Source: JBCAWW01 sp039024315 (GTDB lineage Bacteria > Bacteroidota > Bacteroidia > J057). From it: a stretch of 18,791 nucleotides of DNA. A program made the position numbers and the translations under genes. The stretch spans positions 1 through 18,791 of the forward strand of contig JBCCQN010000161.1 of assembly GCA_039024315.1 (NCBI GenBank), written 5' to 3'. The notes beneath the pieces were generated by a model that made no database searches, was not told where the DNA came from, and worked only from the letters and a program-made list of their open reading frames with translations. This document shows, piece by piece, positions 1 through 6,636 of the stretch (within the stretch, counting starts at the first letter, position 1; each line of letters opens with the position of its first letter).

Positions 1-33
1 AAAATTGCCCCGCTTCGGTGGGGCAATTTTTTT
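1..33 (+). terminator. Rho-independent terminator with UUCG loop
   Basis: Positions 1-11 are a perfect inverted repeat of 20-30. A G-T and a C-G pair extend the stem to 13 bp and close a TTCG tetraloop at 14-17, the very stable cUUCGg loop. The right arm runs into seven T residues (27-33). The A-rich left arm would give a short T run on the other strand, so it may work in both directions. It probably ends a gene lying left of the window and insulates the sigma-factor operon that follows. Confidence 0.85.
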
Positions 34-108
34 GTACCTTTTTATTTATAGGGATGCAGCATAATCAAAAAGCCTTCCGTCAATCAATAAAACGCGCAAA
101 CCGCCTTT

Positions 109-660
109 ATGTATCAGGAGATAATCCAAGGATGCAAGGACCAAAAACCGCAGTACCAGCGACAGCTGTACGAGCGTTTCGCCGCCAAGATGTTGGGGGT
201 TTGTTATCGGTATGCGCGCAATCGAGAAGAAGCTGAGGACATGATGCAAGAAGGCTTTATCAAAGTCTTTCAAAAAATCGGCAAGTATAATGATAAGGGT
301 TCTCTAGAGGGTTGGATCAGAAGATTGATGGTCAACAATGCCATCGATCACCTACGGAAGCAAAAACATTATCAGCAGCAGCTCGAAATCAACGAAGCGA
401 TCACGGAGGAGGTATCAGAGGATGCCTTGGACCAACTGGAAGTAGAATTTTTGTACCGTATCATTCAAGCGCTACCGGCTGGGTACCGAGCGATCTTTAA
501 CCTCTATGCGATAGAAGGTTATTCACACGCAGAGATCGCAGCGCAATTGAATATTTCAGAGAGTACTTCGCGCTCACAATACACAAGAGCTAGAGCACTC
601 CTAAAAAAACGGGTCAGTGAAGCTTATATGGAAACAAATTTATATCGGGATGTCTGTTGA
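109..660 (+). CDS. ECF-type RNA polymerase sigma-70 factor
   Basis: The 183-residue length is typical of ECF sigma factors, which carry only regions sigma2 and sigma4. Sigma2 lies at about residues 18-86, with the acidic/aromatic stretch EDMMQEGFIKVF (43-54) and WIRRLMVNNAIDHLRK (69-84) matching the core-binding and -10-recognition helices. Sigma4 lies at about 113-170, with a helix-turn-helix at about 138-162 (YSHAEIAAQLNISESTSRSQ). The ATG at 109 has no obvious Shine-Dalgarno sequence, as is usual in Bacteroidota. The stop overlaps the start of the next gene by 11 bp, implying translational coupling to a membrane protein that looks like its anti-sigma factor. It therefore probably redirects RNA polymerase in response to an envelope signal. 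Its regulon cannot be read from this window; autoregulation of the 109-3224 operon is an inference. Family call is very secure. Confidence 0.95.
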   Translation: MYQEIIQGCKDQKPQYQRQLYERFAAKMLGVCYRYARNREEAEDMMQEGFIKVFQKIGKYNDKGSLEGWIRRLMVNNAIDHLRKQKHYQQQLEINEAITEEVSEDALDQLEVEFLYRIIQALPAGYRAIFNLYAIEGYSHAEIAAQLNISESTSRSQYTRARALLKKRVSEAYMETNLYRDVC

Positions 661-2131
661 TAAATTTGAACAGAAACTGAGGGAGAAGTTTGAAGGGGTC
701 TCGATACCACCGAGTCCTGAGCTGTGGGGTAATATTGAGTCCCGAATTCCTCAAAAAGACAAAAAACGTGGGGTCATCTGGCTTTGGGCTGGAGGGATCA
801 GCATAGCGGCAAGCTTAGCAGTTTGGCTCTGGCTTAGTAATGTCAACCTGCAGACCCCCCTAGAGATAGAGTCTGGCATGAGTCAAGTGGAGGAAAGTAA
901 TAACATGTCAGAAGAAAAACTTGAGCAAATCGAATCGCCAAATCGTGTCCTTGAGGATTTTACAGATGATTTAGTCTCAAATAGTACTACTGGAGTTAAG
1001 CCAAGCGAAACAAGATCGGGCACGAAGCCTAGTTTTGTAGAGCGTACTTCAGATCGTAGAGTTGAGGATGAGCGTTCTGCGGCGCAGAACACCCAGACCT
1101 CTGCTACGCCAAATAAAAATTTAAACCAAGTACCCAGTAAAGCTTATGCCATCAGAGCCATAGACCACTCGATTGCAGATTGGCGGCTAGCTGATTTTTA
1201 CCTTGAAAAGCTAATTTCTGGTGAAATTCCTAGCTTGAGTGGACTTGAGACAAATTGGTGGGAGGAGCTTGAAGAGCTACCTCTAGCAGAAGAAAGCGTG
1301 CCGAGATGGGCAATCAACATCCAGGCTGGTCAAGACCTAATTGGCGATGTAAATCCAAGTTTGGGTAAAACTGAAGCTGATCCTCCCCAAACGTTCAGCA
1401 ATGAATTTGCCTCCAATGATGACCTATTGGGACTGGCAGATCACGTGCAATTCGCTCGCAATCCAAACCCGGTTTTTAGTCAGGATGGTGTAGATCAGGC
1501 GACCTTGATCTCTTACCCGACCCAAGAAAGTCGTTTTAAGTTAGTAGGAGAGTATAATCTAGAAGGCAATTGGAGTATCCGCTCAGGACTAGGGCTAGGG
1601 ATCTCCAATCAGGGTGGATTGACACAGGCCAATGTCGTGTACAATAGTACGGCTTCACCTGGGGCCGACTTTGATGGCGAATGGTCCTATAATGATGGGC
1701 CTAGCCTGCAAAACATCCAGTTGGAGGTGCCCATCACGCTACAATACAAAATCGCTAGGCCTAAAGGAGCGATCGTTTTGGGTTCTGGATTCTCGTTTAA
1801 CCGTAATCTCAATAATCTATCCCAAGCCCGCTACTTTAGAGCCAATCAAGATTACTCAACTTCTTTGCGGACGGTTTTTTCATTCTCTGATCAAGCAAAT
1901 ACTTTATTTGCACAAACAGGCGAAAATAATTCTCAGAGTATAGGTTACCGTAGCTGGAACAATTTTGTACTGCTACAAGCTCAATATGAAAGACCTATTT
2001 CGCCTCGTATGGCTCTATTTGGAGGGCCGAGTTTTAAATACATGCTCAATGATATCTTCGTCGGTAGCTTAGCCTCTCAGCAGGCTCCCTTCCGGGTCGG
2101 TTTGACGGCAGGATTGAGATTTGGGCGTTAA
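650..2131 (+). CDS. Putative anti-sigma factor fused to a beta-barrel-like domain
   Basis: The frame opens at 617, but the ATG at 650 is preferred. It overlaps the sigma stop by 11 bp and begins a typical N-terminus (MSVDKFEQKLREKFEG). The resulting protein is 493 residues. Residues 1-40 form a charged cytosolic segment with a PPSPELWGNIESRI motif, of the kind seen in Bacteroidota proteins encoded beside ECF sigma factors. Residues 41-62 form one hydrophobic, Trp-rich transmembrane helix. About 63-215 is a polar, Ser/Glu-rich linker. About 225-493 alternates polar and hydrophobic residues with many Gly/Tyr/Phe, resembling an outer-membrane beta-barrel and ending GLRFGR. No classical zinc anti-sigma motif (HxxxCxxC) is visible. 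The inferred role is to hold the upstream sigma factor at the membrane and release it on a signal sensed in the periplasm or outer membrane. The barrel assignment rests on composition and pattern only. Confidence 0.7.
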   Translation: MSVDKFEQKLREKFEGVSIPPSPELWGNIESRIPQKDKKRGVIWLWAGGISIAASLAVWLWLSNVNLQTPLEIESGMSQVEESNNMSEEKLEQIESPNRVLEDFTDDLVSNSTTGVKPSETRSGTKPSFVERTSDRRVEDERSAAQNTQTSATPNKNLNQVPSKAYAIRAIDHSIADWRLADFYLEKLISGEIPSLSGLETNWWEELEELPLAEESVPRWAINIQAGQDLIGDVNPSLGKTEADPPQTFSNEFASNDDLLGLADHVQFARNPNPVFSQDGVDQATLISYPTQESRFKLVGEYNLEGNWSIRSGLGLGISNQGGLTQANVVYNSTASPGADFDGEWSYNDGPSLQNIQLEVPITLQYKIARPKGAIVLGSGFSFNRNLNNLSQARYFRANQDYSTSLRTVFSFSDQANTLFAQTGENNSQSIGYRSWNNFVLLQAQYERPISPRMALFGGPSFKYMLNDIFVGSLASQQAPFRVGLTAGLRFGR

Positions 2132-2141
2132 TTCGAATGTT

Positions 2142-2483
2142 ATGAAAAATCTATTTCGAACCATCCCAGTTTGGTGCATGGCAGTGCTTCTCGTTGCCTG
2201 TCAGGAAGATGTCAAACCTACCAAAGGCGAGTATGCCATTATTACGGGCTACAATGCCATGCGCTGTATGTGTTGCGGTGGCTATATGATCACTTTGAGT
2301 GATGACGAAACGCCTTTTTCTACGCCCTATTTTCAATGGCAACCTGGCCCCGAGCATGCTGATCTTGATCTTGAAAATAGCCTGCCAATGCATGTGAAAA
2401 TCAATTATACCCTCGATGCAGACCGTTGTACCATCAGTGAGGGCTGGATAGAAGTGAGTAAAATCAAAGTGATTGACAAATAA
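2142..2483 (+). CDS. Small lipoprotein with C-x-C-C-G-G motif, paralogue 1
   Basis: The chosen ATG at 2142 starts MKNLFRTIPVWCMAVLLVAC, a lipoprotein signal peptide whose lipobox (LVAC) puts the lipidated Cys at about residue 20. An in-frame TTG at 2121 lies inside the preceding gene and would spoil the signal. The mature part carries AIITGYN, then RCMCCGGYMIT, then a DLDLE stretch, and a last Cys (DADRC) before GWIEVSKIKVI. These elements are shared with the next two genes, so all three are paralogues. Four mature cysteines (C-x-C-C plus one) suggest disulfides or metal binding, but no characterised family is recognised. It is the most divergent of the three. It follows the barrel gene after 10 bp and is probably cotranscribed with the sigma factor. 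Confidence 0.8.
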   Translation: MKNLFRTIPVWCMAVLLVACQEDVKPTKGEYAIITGYNAMRCMCCGGYMITLSDDETPFSTPYFQWQPGPEHADLDLENSLPMHVKINYTLDADRCTISEGWIEVSKIKVIDK

Positions 2484-2495
2484 GCCCTTTCTGCG

Positions 2496-2828
2496 ATGAA
2501 AAGATCAGTTTTGTTACTATCCCTTTGGGGAACGCTTCTCCTCTTTAGCTGTCAGAGCGAGTCGGTGCAAAAAGCCCAAACAGAAGCCATCATTACAGGC
2601 TATGATCTTGCTTTATGTGCTTGTTGTGGTGGTTTGATGATCACTACAGGAGAGAATCCCGAAAAGTATGGGGGCGAATTTTACATGTTGAGTAATGAGC
2701 ATGATTTTCCTGATTTAGACCGCAGTGAATTTCCTATTTACATCCGAATGGACTTTACAATCGATACCGAAAGATGTGTTAATATTCGACCTTGGATCAA
2801 TGTCTCTGCTCTTGAGGTGATCGAGTAA
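2496..2828 (+). CDS. Small lipoprotein with C-x-C-C-G-G motif, paralogue 2
   Basis: This is a 110-residue predicted lipoprotein. MKRSVLLLSLWGTLLLFSC is a signal peptide with lipobox LFSC, lipidated at Cys19. The mature domain repeats the family pattern: TEAIITGYD, LCACCGGLMITTG, an acidic region ending in FPDLD, SEFPIYIRMDF, ERC, and PWINVSALEVIE. It is very close to paralogue 3 in the signal peptide (LWGTL) and core, so these two arose by the more recent duplication. The gap to paralogue 1 is only 12 bp. Function is unknown. Four conserved cysteines besides the lipid anchor could bind a metal or form two disulfides (inference). Confidence 0.82.
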   Translation: MKRSVLLLSLWGTLLLFSCQSESVQKAQTEAIITGYDLALCACCGGLMITTGENPEKYGGEFYMLSNEHDFPDLDRSEFPIYIRMDFTIDTERCVNIRPWINVSALEVIE

Positions 2829-2888
2829 AAAGGTAGAATCAATCAAGACAATTATCAATGTGCTTAACCTTAAATTAGCCCTTTTACA

Positions 2889-3224
2889 ATGAAGAAATCA
2901 GTATTATATCTACCCCTTTGGGGAACGCTTTTCCTGTTGTTTAGCTGTCAGGGAGAAGGGATTGGAAAAGCTCAGACAGAAGCCATTATTACCGGATACG
3001 ATTTTACTTTTTGTGGTTGCTGTGGTGGTTATATGGTTACTACAGGCGATGACCCCAATAATCAAGATAATGACCTTTATCTATGGCGTAATGCTGAGGA
3101 TTTTCCAGATTTAGATCTAACGGAATTTCCGATCTCTATCCGGATGGATTTTGAGGTTGATGACAATGCCTGCTCTAATGTTCAGCCCTGGATCAATATT
3201 TCCGATATTGAAATAGTTGAATAA
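2889..3224 (+). CDS. Small lipoprotein with C-x-C-C-G-G motif, paralogue 3
   Basis: This is a 111-residue predicted lipoprotein. MKKSVLYLPLWGTLFLLFSC is a signal peptide with lipidated Cys20. The core carries TEAIITGYD, FCGCCGGYMVTTG, FPDLDLTEFPI, IRMDF, a conserved Cys (NACSN) and PWINISDIEIVE. It is the last gene of the probable sigma-factor operon, 60 bp after paralogue 2; I see no clear promoter in that gap. A stem-loop begins 5 bp after its stop. The family is unrecognised. The repeated retention of C-x-C-C-G-G in all three copies argues that this motif is functionally central. Confidence 0.82.
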   Translation: MKKSVLYLPLWGTLFLLFSCQGEGIGKAQTEAIITGYDFTFCGCCGGYMVTTGDDPNNQDNDLYLWRNAEDFPDLDLTEFPISIRMDFEVDDNACSNVQPWINISDIEIVE

Positions 3225-3229
3225 AAGAG

Positions 3230-3260
3230 GGGTGGGGATAAGCAGATGCTATCCCCACCC
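3230..3260. terminator. Stem-loop terminator between convergent genes
   Basis: An 11-bp perfect stem (GGGTGGGGATA at 3230-3240 with its complement at 3250-3260) encloses a 9-nt loop. On the - strand the stem is followed by CTCTTTTATT, a usable U-rich tract; on the + strand there is no T run. It therefore most clearly ends the - strand transcript of the T9SS protein and S74 gene. It may also stop the lipoprotein operon from the other side. Confidence 0.65.
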
Positions 3261-3290
3261 TAGTATCAACAAAAAAGTGTAAATGGCTGA

Positions 3291-3779
3291 TTAGTTTGTT
3301 TTGACAAAACGAATGCTCTGTACCAAACCCCCACCTTCGTTTTGTAGAAGCAAAACATAGGTGCCTGCGGCAAAATGTCCCACTTCATAGCTCGTCTCCG
3401 TTTGCTGAGTCACGAATAGATCAGGCGCCCCCATCACGATTTTTCCTTTGACATCACAAAAAGACACCCGCAAGCGCTGCGCCTTACTACTGCTGATCTC
3501 CAACACTAACTCTGCTTGTGTAGGATTAGGGTAGAGGAGATAGGTAAGCGTGCCCCAGTCAGGGTCCAAATAGGTGCCGCTTACTTGCTCGGGCTGCTGG
3601 AAGCCCTGGGTGAGGATAATCGTTCCGCTGGAAGCGGTCTCAATCACAGTCTCCCCTAGCGTGTAAGAAAGCTGCTCATTGCTAGAACCAGTCGTGGCTA
3701 TCACTGAGCGACTGATGGTCTGGGCCGAGGCCATGTTGCAGGCGACGAGCATGACGTAAATGATGATGAATTTTTGCAT
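3291..3779 (-). CDS. Small T9SS type A sorting-domain protein
   Basis: The 162-residue protein starts with a signal peptide (MQKFIIIYVMLVACNMASAQ). A short N-terminal segment follows, with SYTLGETVIET and ILTQGFQQPE, a pattern frequent in small Bacteroidota secreted proteins. About residues 80-162 form a T9SS type A C-terminal sorting domain: LLYPNPTQAELVLEI, then SFCDVKGKIV, GHFAAGTYVLLLQNE and a final basic strand SIRFVKT. It should cross the inner membrane by Sec and the outer membrane by T9SS, ending on the surface or released. It starts 4 bp after the stop of the S74 gene, so the two are cotranscribed. It has little sequence besides its sorting domain, and no enzymatic motif is visible. 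Partnership with the upstream fiber-like protein is an inference from adjacency. Confidence 0.85.
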   Translation of the reverse strand: MQKFIIIYVMLVACNMASAQTISRSVIATTGSSNEQLSYTLGETVIETASSGTIILTQGFQQPEQVSGTYLDPDWGTLTYLLYPNPTQAELVLEISSSKAQRLRVSFCDVKGKIVMGAPDLFVTQQTETSYEVGHFAAGTYVLLLQNEGGGLVQSIRFVKTN

Positions 3780-3783
3780 GCTT

Positions 3784-6291
3784 CTATTCTTTAAGTAGTG
3801 CTTCTAAGGCAGCTAATCTGGCTTCAAGCGATTCGATCTTAGCATTTTGAGTCTCGATGATGTCTTGTTGCTCTTGCATAGCTGAAACTACGATTGGGAT
3901 CAAACCGATATAATTAACAGCGGTAAACTCAAAACCTTGGTCTTCGGAAACTTCGGAGACTACATCATCATAAGCATGGTAAGCTCGCTGGGTTAGTACC
4001 GGTAGGGTCTGCTGTAGATCCTGAGCGAGAAAGCCGTACTGCTGCCCTTCCGGTAAATTCATAAAACCAAACTCATCTTGCTTATACGCATACTGCTTGG
4101 GCTCGAGCTGTAAAATAGTTTTTAGGCCTTGATTTAGTGGCTCAATGTTTGACTTCAAGCGACTGTCTGAAGGAAGGTAAGAGCCTGTCGTATAAACATT
4201 ACCCACGAAATAACCTGCGTAGCCATTAGAGGTGGGGGCATAGCCGTAAACCCCATAATTGAATTGGCTGCCATCATCAGCAAAGCCGTATAGACCGTAG
4301 TTTAGATAGCCATCTACATCTACAGCTCTACCTAATAGGGCGTATAAGCGAGCGTTGCCTATGGTCGGAACTTGTGTGATAGAGGAAAAGACTCCATAAT
4401 TATAGGTATTACCAGCGGAAGTAATAATTTCGTTATTGATATTGACCGCGCGCCTTTGTCCATTACCATCGATATCTAAGGTATAATCTGGATTAAAGAC
4501 ATTGAGTCCTACTCTGCCTCGAGCATTGATGGTTAGTATATCTCCCGCGGTACTATTGAAGAAATTTAGCTGGGAGCCAGTTAATGTACCATTTGTAATG
4601 GCTGCAATATCCCAATAACTCGAGTGGATATTATTGGCCATAGTAATCCTTGCATAGTCTTGTCCTTCCTCGGTGATTTTGAGCTGTCCTACACCGATCG
4701 TACTGTTGGAGACGACATGCAGCTTAGCTTCAGGGGTCTCGGTGCCTACTCCTACGCGTTTATATCCAATTAGTCCGATATGTAAGGCTGGTAGGTCGTC
4801 TCCAATAAAGGTAAAAGCATCAAGCGTATCATTGTACCTCAAACCCCAGTCCGAAAATGAAGGAGAGTGGGCCAATACCATCCGGGTACTATTGTTTACG
4901 CCATTAGCAAACATCTGCATCATGGGTTGAGTTGGACCTACTGCTTTGGCAAAGCGAATAGAAGCTTGATCGTCCTTGAAAATAACATCTCCTTCAGCAC
5001 CGTGGACTTGAAACTTATCGCCATTTCCTACGGTTAATGTTGCCACGGGTGAATTATCGCCAATACCGACTCTACCTGAATTGAAATAAAGATGGTTGCT
5101 TGTTTGAGACCAAGGCGAAGTGAAAGTATTGAGATTGACAGAACCACCCCCTTGAGATAGGCTAAGGGTATTGCCACTCAAACTGAGACTTTGGATTTCA
5201 TTGGTCGTACTAGCGTCTGCATCATTGACATTATCAGTGGAGCTGATAGTGAAATTAGGGTAGCTACCCGTAACGGTAGTAGCTCCGCTACTGCTAATAC
5301 TTACCGCTTGGTCAGGAGCGCTATTGGTAATGGTCCCGCCAGAGATATTGATGCCACTGCCTGCGGTGTAGCTGGGGGCGCTAGGCAAGGCTACGCTATT
5401 GCCGCTTGAAATACTGAGGTTGTTGCCAGAAAGGCTCAGGCTTTGGATTTCATTGTTTGGGTCAGCGTCTGCATCATTGACGTTGTCAGTCGAACTGATA
5501 GTGAAATTAGGATAGCTGCCAGAGATACTGGTAGCCCCATTGCCATTGAGGTTTACGGTTTGGTCGGGCGCACTATTGGTGATGATCCCGCCAGATAGAT
5601 TGATGCCACTACCTGCGGTGTAGTTGGGGGCACTAGGCAGGGCTACGCTATTGCCGTTGGAAATACTGAGGTTGTTGCCAGAAAGGCTCAGGCTCTGCAT
5701 TTCATTATTGGGGTCAGCATCTGCATCATTGACATTGTCAGTGGAGCTGATGGTGAAGTTGGGATAGCTACCACTAACGCTCGTCGCTCCTGTACCACTA
5801 AGGTTGATGGCATTGTCAGCGGCAACCCAACTACTGCCTTCCCAAGTTAGTACTTGATTGATGCTAGGAGTAGGGACATTGACATTTTTTAGGTCATCAA
5901 GCCGCATGTCGGTCGCCATTTTGGCATAGGGGACAGATTCCAATAGGGTAGTGTCCACATCACTACCGTTGAGTGCGACTAGCAAATACAAATCAGCCGC
6001 CCAGTCTATCGTGCTAAAATCTCCCACTTCTGCAGTGCCTTTACCAATTTGGGTGTTGAGGACCCCAAAAGCATTGGTGGTAGAGGCATGGGTTTCTTGA
6101 TAGATGAGGGTACCATTTGGACCACCATCTCTGATTTGAAAGCGAAGACTGACACTGGTGTTGTCTAAGGTAGCTCCGCTATTGTCGCGGGCTACGGCTT
6201 GATAATTAAATCCTTTGGTGGATTGGGCTTGGAGTTCGGCGAAGCCGAAAGTACAAAGAAAAAGAAGGCAAAGTGGAAGGTGAATTCTCAT
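3784..6291 (-). CDS. Tail-fiber-like surface protein with S74 chaperone domain
   Basis: This 835-residue protein has a signal peptide (MRIHLPLCLLFLCTFGFAELQAQ). An N-terminal domain follows (GFNYQAVARDNSGATL, VSLRFQI, ETHASTTNAFGVLNTQIGKG), common to many Bacteroidota fiber-like proteins. Three tandem 84-residue repeats then cover about 160-370, and a beta-rich Asn/Gly-rich shaft reaches about residue 700. The peptidase S74 intramolecular chaperone begins at Ser708 (SDSRLKSNIEPL); by homology Ser708 and Lys713 would form the self-cleavage site. The C-terminus is a leucine-rich coiled coil (about 800-835), fitting trimerisation. In phage tail spikes S74 domains trimerise the fiber and then cut themselves off. 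Here the signal peptide and absence of phage genes point to a cell-surface adhesin or fiber. The downstream T9SS gene is coupled to it. Confidence 0.88.
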   Translation of the reverse strand: MRIHLPLCLLFLCTFGFAELQAQSTKGFNYQAVARDNSGATLDNTSVSLRFQIRDGGPNGTLIYQETHASTTNAFGVLNTQIGKGTAEVGDFSTIDWAADLYLLVALNGSDVDTTLLESVPYAKMATDMRLDDLKNVNVPTPSINQVLTWEGSSWVAADNAINLSGTGATSVSGSYPNFTISSTDNVNDADADPNNEMQSLSLSGNNLSISNGNSVALPSAPNYTAGSGINLSGGIITNSAPDQTVNLNGNGATSISGSYPNFTISSTDNVNDADADPNNEIQSLSLSGNNLSISSGNSVALPSAPSYTAGSGINISGGTITNSAPDQAVSISSSGATTVTGSYPNFTISSTDNVNDADASTTNEIQSLSLSGNTLSLSQGGGSVNLNTFTSPWSQTSNHLYFNSGRVGIGDNSPVATLTVGNGDKFQVHGAEGDVIFKDDQASIRFAKAVGPTQPMMQMFANGVNNSTRMVLAHSPSFSDWGLRYNDTLDAFTFIGDDLPALHIGLIGYKRVGVGTETPEAKLHVVSNSTIGVGQLKITEEGQDYARITMANNIHSSYWDIAAITNGTLTGSQLNFFNSTAGDILTINARGRVGLNVFNPDYTLDIDGNGQRRAVNINNEIITSAGNTYNYGVFSSITQVPTIGNARLYALLGRAVDVDGYLNYGLYGFADDGSQFNYGVYGYAPTSNGYAGYFVGNVYTTGSYLPSDSRLKSNIEPLNQGLKTILQLEPKQYAYKQDEFGFMNLPEGQQYGFLAQDLQQTLPVLTQRAYHAYDDVVSEVSEDQGFEFTAVNYIGLIPIVVSAMQEQQDIIETQNAKIESLEARLAALEALLKE
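5200..5830 (-). repeat. Three in-frame 252-bp tandem repeats
   Basis: The same block begins at about 5218, 5470 and 5722 (plus-strand landmark TGCATCATTGAC), giving exactly 252 bp, or 84 codons, per unit. Each unit encodes SGSYPNFTISSTDNVNDADA, then SLSLSGN, then a Gly/Ser-rich linker. The unit at the low-coordinate end (C-terminal in the protein) has diverged most, changing into the following shaft sequence. Confidence 0.9.
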
Positions 6292-6431
6292 AGCTTTAAG
6301 TAGTTCATCGTGATGTTAGTAGCACTAAGTTGTTGGCGGCAACAAAGAGCCAGTTTTTAAATTGGGAGTATAACTAGTCTTAGCGGTGACGGCTAGCTAA
6401 CGACGATTACATCTACTCAAAGTGTTTTTTT

Positions 6432-6486
6432 AGTACTCAGACAAAAGGGTTAAGTACTGAGACAATAGTATTCAGTATTAAGACCT
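6432..6486. repeat. Three direct repeats phased at 21 bp
   Basis: AGTACTCAGACAA begins at 6432, AGTACTGAGACAA at 6453 and the weaker AGTATTAAGACC at 6474. Both spacings are exactly 21 bp, two helical turns, so the copies lie on one face of the DNA. The core AGTACT is itself a palindrome. The location, about 140-195 bp upstream of the S74 start, fits a binding array for a regulator, but no protein is identified. Confidence 0.6.
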
Positions 6487-6535
6487 AGAAAAATTGGATT
6501 ATATAGTTCAGGGAGATCCTTTTTGTCTATACTAA

Positions 6536-6561
6536 ATACTCCCGAAAGCTTTCGGGATACT
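6536..6561. repeat. Perfect 16-bp palindrome flanked by 5-bp direct repeats
   Basis: CCCGAAAGCTTTCGGG (6541-6556) is a perfect palindrome with no loop bases. ATACT occurs immediately on both sides (6536-6540 and 6557-6561) in the same orientation, resembling a target-site duplication. It lies about 80 bp downstream of the sulfatase stop. No T run follows on the - strand, so a simple intrinsic terminator is less likely than a palindromic repeat or protein-binding site. Confidence 0.6.
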
Positions 6562-6636
6562 TGCTACTCTGTACTTAAGAAGCTTGAAGACTGAACTCTC
6601 TGCATCATCCAGAGCTATTTTTTTTCTACTCTTTAC

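Larger units (their letters stand above)
6292..6636. other. 345-bp non-coding region upstream of the S74 gene
   Basis: This stretch lies after the sulfatase stop and before the S74 start, both on the - strand. I see no credible gene in it. It is more AT-rich than its neighbours and contains a palindrome flanked by direct repeats (6536-6561), three phased direct repeats (6432-6486) and a small hairpin (TTGTTG/CAACAA, 6330-6345). The S74 promoter should be here. A poor - strand candidate is TTTG at 6442-6445 with an imperfect -7 element at 6418-6425 (16-nt spacing), which I do not consider reliable. Confidence 0.6.

Noticed and set aside
617..649. Earlier start at 617 for the anti-sigma/barrel protein
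   Set aside because: It lies deep in the sigma coding region. The ATG at 650 gives a short coupling overlap and a typical N-terminus.
2121..2141. TTG start at 2121 for lipoprotein 1
   Set aside because: It overlaps the previous gene and would add residues before the signal peptide that begins at ATG 2142.
5200..5830. CRISPR-like array
   Set aside because: The repeats are 252 bp, in frame and inside a protein-coding gene, without short repeat/spacer structure.
3784..6291. Prophage tail-fiber locus
   Set aside because: The S74 protein has a Sec signal peptide and no phage structural, lysis or integrase genes adjoin it; such proteins are common surface proteins in Bacteroidota.
6432..6486. 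LytTR-type binding sites
   Set aside because: The repeat sequence and 21-bp spacing do not match the short, closely spaced LytTR direct repeats that I know of.
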